A DNA stretch of 64,000 nucleotides from Alcaligenes faecalis (lineage in GTDB: Bacteria; Pseudomonadota; Gammaproteobacteria; Burkholderiales; Burkholderiaceae_B): the NCBI RefSeq assembly GCF_009497775.1, contig NZ_CP031012.1:2666001-2730000 (forward strand), read 5' to 3'. The notes under the pieces are model-generated. The model ran no database searches. It saw only the letters and a list, made by a program, of their open reading frames with translations, and had not been told where the DNA came from. Below are positions 26,861 to 35,855 of the stretch, piece by piece (the first letter of the stretch is position 1; the number at the start of each line of letters is the position of its first letter). A program made the position numbers and the translations under genes.

Positions 26861-28423
26861 ATGACTGCCCAGAACCCAGCATCGGCCCAGCCCAACACCT
26901 ACCAGCGCTACGTGCTGCTGTATCTGTTATTCATGGTTTTGCTGTGGTCCGTTTTGATGGCAATTAGCCACAAAGCGCCCGACCTGGACGGCATGGAAGA
27001 GCTGGTCTGGTCGGCCAGTTTCGAGCTGGGCTATTTGAAGCATCCGCCCTTCCCATCCTGGGTGATGGCTGCCCTGACCAGCGTGGTCGGACGCCCGGCC
27101 TGGCTGACTTTTGCTGCAGGCATGACGGCCTCGGTGCTGGGGCTGTGGTTTATCTGGAAACTGGCCTGCGAGTTCCTGAATCCCGAACGCGCCTTCATGG
27201 TCTTGCTGATCAGTTCTGTCAGTATTTACTTTTCCTTGCGCGGCACCATTTTTAATCACAACACGGCACAACTGTGGTCTGTAACCGCCGCGACCTGGTT
27301 TTTCTATCGCGCCAGCCGGGATCAGAAACCGGCAGATTGGTTATGGCTGGGTGCAGTCGCTGCGCTGTCTACCGTCACCAAATACAGCGCCGTGATTCTG
27401 TTCACTGCCTTCTTCCTGTACTTTCTGCGCAGCGGTATGTGGCGTCAACGGCAAACCTGGATAGGGCTGGGTCTGGCCCTGCTTGCCTATGTACTGGTCC
27501 TGTCGCCCCATCTGTACTGGCTGGTGAAAAATGACTTCGCCCCCTTCCGTTATATGGACGGCTCGCTGGAAACGCATACGCGTTGGGAAGCCTACAAGGA
27601 GCTGCTGGCTTTCAGTCTGGACCAGCTGGGACGACTGAGCCCCATGATTGTGGCCATGATTGCGCTGGCCATCTGGAATCGTCGTGACAGGAAAAAGCTG
27701 GCTCCGTCCGATGCCGCTCTGCAAAACAAGCAGCGCTATGCCGATGATATTTCCCGCCGCGACAAGCAGTTTCTGCTGTGGGTGGGCCTGACTCCCATCG
27801 TCAGCACGGTCCTGATTTCAGCCATTATGGGCACCCGTCTGGTCGCTTCCTGGGCCACGACTTTCTTTGTCTTGTATGGTTTTTTTGCCTTGTGGATCAT
27901 GCACGGCAAGGACAAGATTCAGCTGCGTCGCGTGGCCATTATTGTGATCGTGCTGCAGATTCTGCTGGCATCGGGCTATGCCCTGGCTCGCGGTCCATTG
28001 GCCTGGCATAAAGGTCGGGACTCCCGCTCCACCTTCCCCGGCCCGGAAGTGTCTGCCCAGATGCAAGCTATCTGGAAAGAACACATGCCCGGCATTCCAC
28101 TTAAAGTCGTGGTGGCGGACACCTGGCTGGGCGGCAATATTGCTGTTCATGCAGGCCAGGACGTGATGGTCTTTATTGATGCCGACCCGGCTGCATCCCC
28201 TTGGCTAACACTGCCCAAGGATATGGAATGCGGTGCCCTGATTGTCTACAGCATTCAAACTCGTGGAGAACCTCCGGCATCCCTGCTCAAGCTGTACGAA
28301 CAAGCCCCCATCAAGGGGCAGGCCGAGCAGCGCTGGTCCTCTGAACGCAGCCCCATGATTGATCTGAACTGGGCGATTCTGCCCGCCCAAAGCAGTTGCC
28401 CATTTGCAGCGGCGGCCCGCTAA
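26861..28423 (+). CDS. Glycosyltransferase family 39 (ArnT/PMT-like) membrane protein
   Basis: A 520-residue polytopic membrane protein. The first periplasmic loop carries DLDGMEELVWSASFELGYLKHPPFPSW, matching the acidic catalytic loop and the KHPP signature of GT39 lipid-linked sugar transferases such as the ArnT/YcaE-like group. About eleven hydrophobic helices follow to residue 390, then a soluble C-terminal domain. It would use undecaprenyl-phosphate sugar to modify lipid A or another envelope glycan. The ATG at 26861 has no strong Shine-Dalgarno. It is flanked by a divergent Mn exporter gene and a convergent LysR gene, neither of which informs its target. Confidence 0.82.
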   Translation: MTAQNPASAQPNTYQRYVLLYLLFMVLLWSVLMAISHKAPDLDGMEELVWSASFELGYLKHPPFPSWVMAALTSVVGRPAWLTFAAGMTASVLGLWFIWKLACEFLNPERAFMVLLISSVSIYFSLRGTIFNHNTAQLWSVTAATWFFYRASRDQKPADWLWLGAVAALSTVTKYSAVILFTAFFLYFLRSGMWRQRQTWIGLGLALLAYVLVLSPHLYWLVKNDFAPFRYMDGSLETHTRWEAYKELLAFSLDQLGRLSPMIVAMIALAIWNRRDRKKLAPSDAALQNKQRYADDISRRDKQFLLWVGLTPIVSTVLISAIMGTRLVASWATTFFVLYGFFALWIMHGKDKIQLRRVAIIVIVLQILLASGYALARGPLAWHKGRDSRSTFPGPEVSAQMQAIWKEHMPGIPLKVVVADTWLGGNIAVHAGQDVMVFIDADPAASPWLTLPKDMECGALIVYSIQTRGEPPASLLKLYEQAPIKGQAEQRWSSERSPMIDLNWAILPAQSSCPFAAAAR

Positions 28424-28428
28424 AACGC

Positions 28429-29337
28429 TTAAATCTTGGGGTGATGCACCGGCAGTTGCTCCCCCAGATAATCCAGAAAATGCCGCACCGCCGGGGCCAT
28501 GCCTCGGCGGGAGGCAAATACAGCGTGAATAATCCCCGGCAAGGGTGCCCACTGCGGCAGAACCTGCACCAAGCGCCCGGCTTTCAGGGCATCGCAGCAC
28601 ATATAGTCAGGCAAGATGCCCACGCCTATGCCCTGCTCCACCCCTTCACGCAACGTCAGCAAATCCGAGGCCATATAGCGCGGCCTGTGCGTTACCGTCA
28701 GGCTGGCCCCTTCGGGACCGTACAATTCCCATTCGTTTTGACCTTGCCGGGCCGACATGGCCACCGTGGGCAACTTGACCAGATCTGCCGGGCCACGGAC
28801 CGGATCAAAACGCGCCAGCAGTTCAGGCTGGGCAACCAGAATCGCCCCGGTTTCGCCCAGGCGTTTCACGATATAGCTGGCGCTATCACTTAATGTACTG
28901 CGGACTCGCAAGGCCACATCAATCCCGTCCGCTACGGGATCGACCACCCGATTGCTGACTTCCACCTCCAGTTCAACCTGGGGATAGCGAATCAGAAACT
29001 GCGCAAACACGGTCGACAAGACCGTATGGGCCAAGGTGACCGGGCAACTGATGCGCAAGAGGCCACGCGGCTCCTGCTGCACCTGGGCCACCGCCGAGTA
29101 AGCCGCTTCGGCCTCATCACGCATGGCCTGGCAATGGCGCAGGAACACCTCTCCGGCAGGGGTCAGAGACAGGCTGCGCGTGGTGCGTTGCAAAAGACGC
29201 ACACCGACCTCTGCCTCCAGGCGGCTCAAGCGTCTGGACACTCGCGATGGCGGCATACCCAGGTGCCGGGCGGCAGCACTAAAGCCGCCGCGTTGCACCA
29301 CTTCGGTAAACAGCACCATGTCATTTAAGTCATACAT
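28429..29337 (-). CDS. LysR-family transcriptional regulator
   Basis: A 302-residue LTTR with a complete N-terminal winged helix (LNDMVLFTEVVQRGGFSAAARHLGMPPSRVSRRLSRLEAEVGVRLLQRTTRSL) and an effector domain of the AaeR/DmlR-like group (GIGVGILPDYMCCDALKAGRLVQVLPQW). It is divergent from the azoreductase gene with a 125-base gap, so it probably regulates azoR in response to quinones or electrophiles. The start ATG at 29337 has a weak Shine-Dalgarno. Confidence 0.88.
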   Translation of the reverse strand: MYDLNDMVLFTEVVQRGGFSAAARHLGMPPSRVSRRLSRLEAEVGVRLLQRTTRSLSLTPAGEVFLRHCQAMRDEAEAAYSAVAQVQQEPRGLLRISCPVTLAHTVLSTVFAQFLIRYPQVELEVEVSNRVVDPVADGIDVALRVRSTLSDSASYIVKRLGETGAILVAQPELLARFDPVRGPADLVKLPTVAMSARQGQNEWELYGPEGASLTVTHRPRYMASDLLTLREGVEQGIGVGILPDYMCCDALKAGRLVQVLPQWAPLPGIIHAVFASRRGMAPAVRHFLDYLGEQLPVHHPKI

Positions 29338-29462
29338 ACAGGGATGTTTTCCAGGATTACAGACAAAAGTAGAATAATCTTTCTCAGAAAAACCGGCTTA
29401 TCAAAGGTATGGGCATCAAACATAATGACACCATTCCTTCATCGCTTTGGACACCAAACATC

Positions 29463-30089
29463 ATGAAACTGCTACACGTAGACTCCAGTATCACCGGCGC
29501 CAATTCTGTTTCCCGCGAACTTTCGCAATTTGTGGTTGATCAGTTGCGCCAGCAAAATGATCAAGTCCAAGTGGAGCATGTGGATCTGGCCCTGAACCCG
29601 CCACCTCACTTCTCGGCTGACTCCCTGGGCATGCGCCTGGGTCTGGACCCAGCCACTCTGAGCGAGCGTCAGCGCGCCGAGAACGCCATCACCGAACAAT
29701 ACCTGAGCCAGTTCCTGGCCTCCGATGTGGTTGTCATTGGCGCCCCCTTCTACAACTTCACCATTCCCAGCCAACTGAAAGCCTGGATGGATCGTCTGGC
29801 TCAAGCTGGCCGTACTTTCCGCTACACCAGCAATGGCCCTGAAGGTCTGGCTGGCAACAAAACGGTGTACCTGGTTCTGAGCCGTGGCGGCATCTACTCC
29901 GAATCGGAGCAAGGCCAGGCCATGGAACACCAGGAAAGCTACCTGCGCGTGATGTTCGGCTTCATGGGCGTGACGGACCTGCGTATTGTGTACGCCGAAG
30001 GTCTGGGCAAAGCTCCCGAGCTGCGCGAGCAGATTATAGAAAACGCCAAAGCCAGTGTCAGCGCCTTGCTGGAAAAGAGCGTTGCCTAA
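29463..30089 (+). CDS. azoR: FMN-dependent NADH-azoreductase
   Basis: A 208-residue flavodoxin-like enzyme that reduces azo dyes and quinones using NADH. It shows the FMN phosphate loop (VDSSITGANSVSRELS), a PFYNFTIPSQLKAWMDRLAQAGRTF segment that shapes the flavin site, and LSRGGIYS. The length matches E. coli AzoR (about 201 aa). I use the ATG at 29463, which starts directly at the first beta strand; an ATG at 29409 would add 18 residues. It is divergent from a LysR regulator, the usual arrangement. Confidence 0.9.
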   Translation: MKLLHVDSSITGANSVSRELSQFVVDQLRQQNDQVQVEHVDLALNPPPHFSADSLGMRLGLDPATLSERQRAENAITEQYLSQFLASDVVVIGAPFYNFTIPSQLKAWMDRLAQAGRTFRYTSNGPEGLAGNKTVYLVLSRGGIYSESEQGQAMEHQESYLRVMFGFMGVTDLRIVYAEGLGKAPELREQIIENAKASVSALLEKSVA

Positions 30090-30098
30090 GAGACAGCG

Positions 30099-30121
30099 AA
30101 GGCCAGGTTCGACCCGGCCTT
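30099..30121 (+). terminator. Terminator-like hairpin after azoR
   Basis: AAGGCC (30099-30104) pairs with GGCCTT (30116-30121), followed by TCTTGCTT. This is the first of three hairpins before ribA. Confidence 0.5.
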
Positions 30122-30181
30122 TCTTGCTTAGTTCTGCAAGGCCAAGGCATCCGTCGTTTTAATGACCAGGCCGGCCCTATA

Positions 30182-30233
30182 AAAATAAGCCAGACCCGAA
30201 TCCCTGTGTGGATTTCGGGTCTGGCTTTATTTT
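30182..30233. terminator. Strong bidirectional terminator between azoR and ribA
   Basis: GCCAGACCCGAA (30189-30200) and TTCGGGTCTGGC (30214-30225) form a 12-bp stem, extended by A-rich and T-rich flanks on both sides. Confidence 0.8.
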
Positions 30234-30249
30234 GGGTATCGATAAGACA

Positions 30250-30276
30250 AAGGGCCAATTCATGGCCCTTTTTTTG
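30250..30276. terminator. Third terminator hairpin near the ribA 3' end
   Basis: AAGGGCCA (30250-30257) and TGGCCCTT (30263-30270) with a 5-base loop, followed on the plus strand by seven T. Confidence 0.7.
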
Positions 30277-30337
30277 ATACCGATAAAGCAGGAGCTGAAC
30301 CGGGACAGAATCAAATCCGGCCCGTGTCCCCTCTTTT

Positions 30338-31009
30338 TTATTCGTCCGTTTCCAGCCAGTGGCCCAAACGCAGACGCTTGGTATTCAGGTAGCTCTCGTT
30401 AAAGGGATTACCTTCAATTTGATGCGGCACACGCTCCACCACATCAATGCCAATTTCCTGCAGGGTTTTTACCTTGCGCGGATTATTGGTCATCAGACGC
30501 AGTTTCTGGATACCGACGTGCTCCAGCATATCCTTGCAGATATCGTAGCGACGCATATCGGCAGGAAAGCCCAGCTTCTCGTTGGCTTCCACGGTATCCG
30601 CACCCTGATCTTGCAGGTTGTAGGCACGGATTTTGTTCACCAGACCGATACCCCGCCCTTCCTGGCGCAAATACATCAGGGCACCACGGCCTGCCGTGGC
30701 AATGCGCTCCAGCGCCAGCTGCAGCTGAGGGCCGCAATCGCAGCGCAGGCTGAACAGGGCATCGCCCGTCAGACACTCGGAGTGGACACGGGCCAGGACA
30801 GGCTCGCCGTCGGCTACATCCCCCAGGGTCAACAAGACGTGTTCTTTTTGATTGCTGCGCTCTACGAATACATGGATCTGGAATACGGCCCAGGGTGTGG
30901 GCAAACGGCTGGAGCTGACGTAGTCCAATAAAGCGCCGGGTTTGGCCTGCTGGGCAGCAAGCGTAGAGTCCGATTCTGACGCCAGTGCGGCATCCGGGAT
31001 GGATTGCAT
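30338..31009 (-). CDS. ribA: GTP cyclohydrolase II
   Basis: A 223-residue enzyme that opens GTP to the pyrimidine precursor in the first step of riboflavin synthesis. The zinc site [15 protein letters not shown] (C-x10-C-x-C) is intact, followed by QLALERIA and the catalytic [18 protein letters not shown] block; the NNPRKV substrate loop is near the C-terminus. It is monofunctional, not fused to RibB. I use the ATG at 31009; the N-terminal 25 residues are not conserved and an upstream ATG or TTG is possible. No FMN riboswitch is visible upstream. Confidence 0.92.
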   Translation of the reverse strand: MQSIPDAALASESDSTLAAQQAKPGALLDYVSSSRLPTPWAVFQIHVFVERSNQKEHVLLTLGDVADGEPVLARVHSECLTGDALFSLRCDCGPQLQLALERIATAGRGALMYLRQEGRGIGLVNKIRAYNLQDQGADTVEANEKLGFPADMRRYDICKDMLEHVGIQKLRLMTNNPRKVKTLQEIGIDVVERVPHQIEGNPFNESYLNTKRLRLGHWLETDE

Positions 31010-31319
31010 AATGAGTCTCTGCTGCAACGAAGAAATGCGGCTTGGCCCCATCCGGGGCAACCCAGCAATGATAGCTCAATTCGGCCTGTTTCTTTACGCC
31101 TGGGACAAGATGCTTTTCAGGACTAATTTAGCCAGTCCACCCCTGACACATAGATGAAACATTCATCTTATGTGCCTATCCTTATAGCGAAAAGTTCTGC
31201 TATCCGGTATTCTACGCAACAAGAAAATACATAAAATGTTATGAAACTTACAAATACAGATGAACCATGGCGCTTTGTGTTTTTTTACTAGCCCGGATCG
31301 TCTCCCAACTTGATTGATC
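31010..31319. other. Divergent intergenic region between ribA and a secreted-protein gene
   Basis: About 310 AT-rich bases. The near-perfect inverted repeat CACATAGATGAA/TTCATC(T)TATGTG at 31147-31174 is the only feature I can support; it is operator-like. Confidence 0.4.
31147..31174. promoter_or_regulatory. Operator-like inverted repeat
   Basis: Two 12-base arms, CACATAGATGAA and TTCATC-T-TATGTG, with a 3-base centre and a single bulged T, in the divergent region. It is about 140 bases from ribA and 145 from the secreted-protein gene. Confidence 0.35.
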
Positions 31320-31832
31320 ATGCCCGTCCCTAAGGCCTTTATTCGTTATGTTGTGATTGGGCTCTCGCTGGCCCTGCAACCGTTTGTCGCCCATAGCGCG
31401 GCAAGCCAGACCTGGCCTCAACCTCCTTCGCAGTTAAGTCTGGACAGCCCCTACGGCACCCTGCAAGTGAGCCAGAGCGATTATGTCTATGAAGCACAAT
31501 TGCAACTGGACGCACAAATCATCGCGCCAGAGCTCAAGGGGCTGATCAATATTCCCTACGCCTTCAAGCAGCCCAATAATCAGACAGCCCTGATTTCTGT
31601 GGACAATGGCCTGGGTGGTTGCTCGATCAATTACCACTGGGTCACGGTGTCCTCCAAGGGCTACACCGTCTCGCCCGCCTTTGGCTCGTGCAGTGCACAA
31701 ATCCGGGTACGCCATCACGGCCAGACCCTGATTATGGAAACCCCCAGCCTGGATAATCCGGCCCTGATCGACGAGTACCGTTACGACGGTCGCAAAATCA
31801 GTTTGCGTAAACGCAAACACAGAGTCCAATAA
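31320..31832 (+). CDS. Hypothetical secreted protein
   Basis: A 170-residue protein of unknown function. The first 28 or so residues form a Sec signal peptide (basic start, hydrophobic AIRYVVIGLSLALQPFVA-like core, AHSA cleavage region). The mature part is beta-rich, with alternating hydrophobic residues and two cysteines (GGCSINYHW and GSCSAQIRV) that may form a disulfide bond. I use the ATG at 31320, which starts the signal peptide. I do not recognise a domain. It precedes the cytochrome b561 gene by about 80 bases on the same strand. Confidence 0.65.
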   Translation: MPVPKAFIRYVVIGLSLALQPFVAHSAASQTWPQPPSQLSLDSPYGTLQVSQSDYVYEAQLQLDAQIIAPELKGLINIPYAFKQPNNQTALISVDNGLGGCSINYHWVTVSSKGYTVSPAFGSCSAQIRVRHHGQTLIMETPSLDNPALIDEYRYDGRKISLRKRKHRVQ

Positions 31833-31877
31833 GGGAAGGAACCTGCATCGGGAAACGGACTCCAAGACAACACCGAC

Positions 31878-31883
31878 TATAAT
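31878..31883 (+). promoter_or_regulatory. Consensus -10 element before the cytochrome b561 gene
   Basis: A perfect TATAAT. The expected transcription start near 31890 falls after the ATG at 31887, so it favours the ATG at 31914 as the translation start. No good -35 hexamer is seen. Confidence 0.4.
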
Positions 31884-31913
31884 CAGATGTCTACGTCTCT
31901 CCGGATTTTCCCT

Positions 31914-32612
31914 ATGCAAGCCTCCTCGACTCGCCCTTTACTCATCTGGGATTTACCCACCCGTTTGTTCCACTGGCTGTTCGTGATCAGCATTGTGGGC
32001 TGTTTTGTGACGATCAAGGCAGGCGGTCTGTGGATGGACTGGCACGTACGCTTTGGTCTGCTGGCCTTGGGACTACTGGCCTTTCGCCTGGTCTGGGGCC
32101 TGGTCGGCGGTTATTACTCGCGCTTTAGCCACTTCTTTCCCAATCCGGTGAGCAGCCTGCGCTATCTGCGCGACAAACCTGCGGTCTATCCGGGCCACAA
32201 TCCTATCGGCGCCTGGTCTGTCTGGCTGATGTTGATTGTGTTTGGTTTTCAGGCTGTTTCGGGCCTGTTTGCCAACGACGACATCTTCACCACCGGCCCC
32301 CTGGCCTACCTGAGCAGCGACTGGTCCAAAACCCTGACCGGCCTGCACAAGGCCAATGAATGGATCATGCTGGTCATTATCGGCTTGCATATCCTGGCTA
32401 TTTTCCTGTATCGCGTATTACGTGGTCAGAAATTAACCAGCGTCATGGTCAAGGGCAGCATGCCCGTACCCAGTGAACCTGCCCTGCCAGCCAGTACGGA
32501 TACCTGGAAAACCCGTTTTCTCGCTCTGATCATTGTGGCGCTGATTGCCTGGGGCGTGTATTGGATGACGGGTCTGGCGCCTGTAGGCGGTGGCATGGAC
32601 GACTTTATGTAA
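31914..32612 (+). CDS. Cytochrome b561-type membrane protein
   Basis: A 232-residue dihaem b-type cytochrome of the cytochrome b/b6 N-terminal-like family. The start matches the family signature WDLPTRLFHW, whose His binds haem; further haem-ligand candidates are in MDWHVRFG and in HKANEWIMLVIIGLHILAIFLYR. Five hydrophobic segments are apparent. Members pass electrons from the quinone pool or ferredoxin to soluble c-type cytochromes or reduce haem partners. An alternative ATG at 31887 would add nine residues. The partner is not encoded next to it. Confidence 0.85.
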   Translation: MQASSTRPLLIWDLPTRLFHWLFVISIVGCFVTIKAGGLWMDWHVRFGLLALGLLAFRLVWGLVGGYYSRFSHFFPNPVSSLRYLRDKPAVYPGHNPIGAWSVWLMLIVFGFQAVSGLFANDDIFTTGPLAYLSSDWSKTLTGLHKANEWIMLVIIGLHILAIFLYRVLRGQKLTSVMVKGSMPVPSEPALPASTDTWKTRFLALIIVALIAWGVYWMTGLAPVGGGMDDFM

Positions 32613-32619
32613 GCCCGAC

Positions 32620-32654
32620 TTATCCCCAGAAGCTGTGAATAAACCTGGGGATAA
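32620..32654 (+). terminator. Inverted repeat after the cytochrome b561 gene
   Basis: TTATCCCCAG (32620-32629) and CTGGGGATAA (32645-32654) are perfect 10-bp arms around 15 bases, directly after the stop. There is no T tail, so it may be a weak terminator or stabilising hairpin. Confidence 0.35.
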
Positions 32655-32765
32655 TGCGGGGACTGTTTGGGCTGAGCCGCATTTTTACTAGCCGTCTTTT
32701 AAACTGGACGGTGACTAGCCGCTTGAGCACTCTCTGCACAAAAAGCGACGGCCTCAAGATACTTT

Positions 32766-34412
32766 TCAGCGCCGTCGCCAAAATCCCCACAAGACCAGAA
32801 CCAGACCCAGCACGGCGGCTAATAAACCGGCCCAGCTGAAAATAGTCAGGCCCAGCCAAGCGGGGCCACGTGTTACCAGCACTGGTCCCAGAATCAATAC
32901 AAAAGCTGCCGTCACAATCGCAATCGCCAAACGGGTAGCCGCTTTTTCCAGCGATGAGGCCAGACGTGGCATACCCTCGATTTGAATGCGCGCTGAAATC
33001 TTGCCCTGTCGGACTCGATGCATCAGCAAACGCAGCAATTGGGGCGCATCCATCGCCAACTGGCGAGACTCCAGCAGGCTGCGTTGCAAGTCCGCATACA
33101 CACGGCGAGGTGAATACTGCTTGCGCATCAAGGCCATGATGACGGGCTGTGCAACCTCCACCACATCAAACTGCGGGTCCAGGCGTTTCAATACGCCATC
33201 GGCAGTAATAAAAGCCTTGAACAGCAAAGCCAGATCCGGTGGCAGAATCAAATGGTTCTCGCGCGCCAGAGCCATGAAGTCCAGCAAGGCGGCCGAGATG
33301 GACAGAAGTCCACTGCTTTGCCGGGCCACATAACGCTGGGCACTTTCTTCCAGACGACCCCAGTCAAAATCTTCCGCACCGGACCAATCCAGCAAGGTGG
33401 TGGCCACCCCATCCGCCTGCCCGTCCACAATCGCCCGCAGTAAAACCAGCAATTGCTGACGGCGACGTTCCGTCAAATGGCCCACCAAGCCGAAATCAAT
33501 AAAGGCGACCTTATTGCCCGGCAAGGCCATCATATTGCCGGGGTGCGGGTCGGCATGAAACAAGCCGTCCTCCAGAACCATATGCAGGAACGCCAACGCG
33601 CCACGGCGGGCCAGCAAGGGACGATCCGCTTCAATGGCTTGCAACTGCGCTTCCTGAATGGGCGAGACCCCAGGCACAAACTCCTGCACCATGACGGTCG
33701 CGCTGGTCCACTCCATATAGACACGCGGGACCACAATGTCCTTGAAGGGCCGCATGTTCTCACGCACCGCCAGGGTGTTGGCCGCTTCACGCGTAAAGTC
33801 CAGCTCATCGGCAATGGCCTCAGCCAGGGCACGCACAATATCGTAGGGGCGATACTCGGGCAGCAAGCCTTGTTGCTGAACCAGACGGGCAATCTGTTTC
33901 AGCAAACGCAGATCAGCCTGAATCAGAGGCTCCAGACCGGGGCGCTGCACCTTCACCACCACCTCAGTGCCATCACGCAAACAGGCGCGATACACCTGTG
34001 CCATGGATGCCGAGGCCAGCACCTGGATATCAAAACGCGCAAAGGCCTGCTCTACGGTTTGCCCTAAAGCCTGCTCCAGCTCGGGCCGGATCGTTTCCCA
34101 GGGCACCGGTGCGGCATGACCTTGCAGCTTCTCCAGCTCCTGCGTCCACTCCAGCGGCAACAAGTCATTGCGTGTGGCCAGAATCTGACCGAGCTTGATA
34201 AAGGTGGGGCCCAGTTCTTCCAGAGCACGTCGCAGACGTTCAGGCGCGGAGCGTTCAGGCATTTCTGTCGCCACCGGGGTCTTGTTGCCGGGCAGCAGGT
34301 CCGACAAACCCAGGCGATGCATCACATCCCCAATCCCGTATCGAGCAATGACCGCTCCGATGGCACGAACTCGTGCATGGTCGCGCAAGGCCAACAAGGT
34401 TCCTCCCAACAT
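32766..34412 (-). CDS. ABC1/AarF-UbiB-family atypical kinase
   Basis: A 548-residue member of the UbiB/ADCK family, membrane-linked atypical kinases/ATPases needed for ubiquinone synthesis or lipid handling. The KxGQ motif (FIKLGQILATRNDLLP) is at about 72-87, the A-rich nucleotide loop SMAQVYRA with VVVKVQRPG at about 136-157, the catalytic HADPHPGN at about 288-295, and FIDFG at 306-310. Two hydrophobic helices close the C-terminus. True UbiB in the ubiE-ubiJ-ubiB operon would have different neighbours, so this is probably a paralogue. Confidence 0.85.
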   Translation of the reverse strand: MLGGTLLALRDHARVRAIGAVIARYGIGDVMHRLGLSDLLPGNKTPVATEMPERSAPERLRRALEELGPTFIKLGQILATRNDLLPLEWTQELEKLQGHAAPVPWETIRPELEQALGQTVEQAFARFDIQVLASASMAQVYRACLRDGTEVVVKVQRPGLEPLIQADLRLLKQIARLVQQQGLLPEYRPYDIVRALAEAIADELDFTREAANTLAVRENMRPFKDIVVPRVYMEWTSATVMVQEFVPGVSPIQEAQLQAIEADRPLLARRGALAFLHMVLEDGLFHADPHPGNMMALPGNKVAFIDFGLVGHLTERRRQQLLVLLRAIVDGQADGVATTLLDWSGAEDFDWGRLEESAQRYVARQSSGLLSISAALLDFMALARENHLILPPDLALLFKAFITADGVLKRLDPQFDVVEVAQPVIMALMRKQYSPRRVYADLQRSLLESRQLAMDAPQLLRLLMHRVRQGKISARIQIEGMPRLASSLEKAATRLAIAIVTAAFVLILGPVLVTRGPAWLGLTIFSWAGLLAAVLGLVLVLWGFWRRR

Positions 34413-34475
34413 ACTCGCTCTCCAGTAGGGTACGCCCTGAGAAAAGTAGCATACCGCAGTGTCCGGGTGACTTAC

Positions 34476-34492
34476 TTATCCACTTATCCACA
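34476..34492 (+). promoter_or_regulatory. Two tandem DnaA boxes
   Basis: TTATCCACT (34476-34484, sharing its last base with the next copy) and TTATCCACA (34484-34492) lie head to tail in the gap between the divergent ABC1-kinase and metallopeptidase genes. TTATCCACA is the strongest DnaA consensus box. They could make one or both genes respond to DnaA. Confidence 0.45.
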
Positions 34493-34676
34493 TTTTCAGT
34501 GGGCAAGCTCGGGGATAGCCTTTGGACAAGTCACATTAAGGCAAGTAATTCAATGACTTGTCATGACGGGGTAATTAAAGCCCCCTTCTCTTTGGCAGAT
34601 GACAAGAATCGAAAATGCCTCTGCTTTGGCCCGCAAATCAGAGTACATTGACGTTTTCAAATTCAAGGAGAGCGTG

Positions 34677-35528
34677 ATGCGTCTGGATAAGTCTCGCTCC
34701 AGCCGTAATGTCGAGGACCGCCGTGCCAATGGGCCACGCCTGAGCGGCGGCAAGATCGGCTTGGGGACAATTGTGCTGGCCCTGGTGGCCATGTACTTTG
34801 GGGTGGATCCCAGTGTGGTGCTGAACCTGGCCGATGGCCCCACCAGCGCCCCGCAATCTCAACCTGTTCCGGCCTCGGATGCACAGGGCCAAACCATTGC
34901 CAAAATCCTGGGTGAAACCGAGGATGTCTGGCGTGATATTTTTGCCACGCAAACCAATGGCAGCTACCGCGATCCCGTGCTGGTTCTGTATCGTGGCGCC
35001 ACTCCCACGGCTTGCGGCGCAGGCCAATCAGCCATGGGGCCGTTTTACTGTCCGGCCGATCAAAAGCTTTATATAGACCTGGGCTTTTTTGCCGAGATGG
35101 AACGCAGCATGGGCGTCAAAGGCAACTTTGCCCCCGCTTACGTGATTGCGCATGAAGTTGGCCACCACGTTCAGAACCAATTGGGCATGATGCGCCGTGT
35201 GGATGAAGCCCGCCGCAGTGGCTCGGCCTCGCAAGCCCGTCAGGCGTCTGTGCGTCTTGAACTGCAAGCTGACTGCTACGCGGGTATCTGGGCCAATCAC
35301 GCAGATGCACAACGCCAGATTCTGGAGCCGGGCGATATACGCTCTGCACTGGACGCGGCCCAAGCCGTAGGCGATGACACCTTGCAAAAGCAATCCCAGG
35401 GCTATGTGGTTCCCGATTCCTTTACCCATGGCAGCTCGCAACAACGCATGGCCTGGTTCATGGAAGGCTATAAAACCGGGCAGCTGAAAATGTGCGATAC
35501 CTTCACTCGCCCTGATCCAGCATCCTGA
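34677..35528 (+). CDS. YpfJ-family neutral zinc metallopeptidase
   Basis: A 283-residue membrane-anchored peptidase. A single hydrophobic helix is at about 27-42 and the zinc-binding HEVGHH is at residues 159-164 (AYVIAHEVGHHVQNQLG), with ELQADCYAGIWANHA carrying the third-ligand glutamate about 45 residues later. The length equals E. coli YpfJ (287 aa). AAGGAG six bases before the ATG at 34677 fixes the start; the longer open frame upstream is not translated. It is followed closely by tRNA-Lys on the same strand. Confidence 0.9.
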   Translation: MRLDKSRSSRNVEDRRANGPRLSGGKIGLGTIVLALVAMYFGVDPSVVLNLADGPTSAPQSQPVPASDAQGQTIAKILGETEDVWRDIFATQTNGSYRDPVLVLYRGATPTACGAGQSAMGPFYCPADQKLYIDLGFFAEMERSMGVKGNFAPAYVIAHEVGHHVQNQLGMMRRVDEARRSGSASQARQASVRLELQADCYAGIWANHADAQRQILEPGDIRSALDAAQAVGDDTLQKQSQGYVVPDSFTHGSSQQRMAWFMEGYKTGQLKMCDTFTRPDPAS

Positions 35529-35603
35529 TAAACGTAAAATTATGTAACCACTGCTTGTGCAGAATAATTTTCGCTCTATAATCTTTTTCTTCGCAGGAAA
35601 CGG

Positions 35604-35679
35604 GGGTCGTTAGCTCAGTTGGTAGAGCACTGGACTCTTAATCCATTGGTCGACAGTTCGAGTCTGTCACGACCCACCA
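35604..35679 (+). tRNA. tRNA-Lys (CTT)
   Basis: A 76-nt tRNA with acceptor arms GGGTCGT and ACGACCC, D-loop AGTTGGTAGA, anticodon loop CTCTTAA (anticodon CTT), T-loop TTCGAGT and encoded CCA. It closely resembles E. coli tRNA-Lys. Confidence 0.97.
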
Positions 35680-35757
35680 AACGCCCTGCGGCTTGTGAGA
35701 GTTTTTAAGGTAAATTTCTGCTCCGCAAAATATACCTTGCTCCGCAAAAAGCATTTT

Positions 35758-35783
35758 AGCCCGCCATAAAGCGGGCTTTTTTG
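35758..35783 (+). terminator. Rho-independent terminator after tRNA-Lys
   Basis: AGCCCGC (35758-35764) and GCGGGCT (35771-35777) with a 6-base loop followed by TTTTTT. Confidence 0.85.
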
Positions 35784-35855
35784 CGTCTGGAAAATGCTTA
35801 ACGCTTCCAGCATGCACTGTTGAAACCTTGCCAGGCTCCAAACTGCGGCCAGAAA

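Noticed and set aside
31010..31313. FMN riboswitch in front of ribA
   Set aside because: None of the conserved RFN blocks are visible in the ribA leader.
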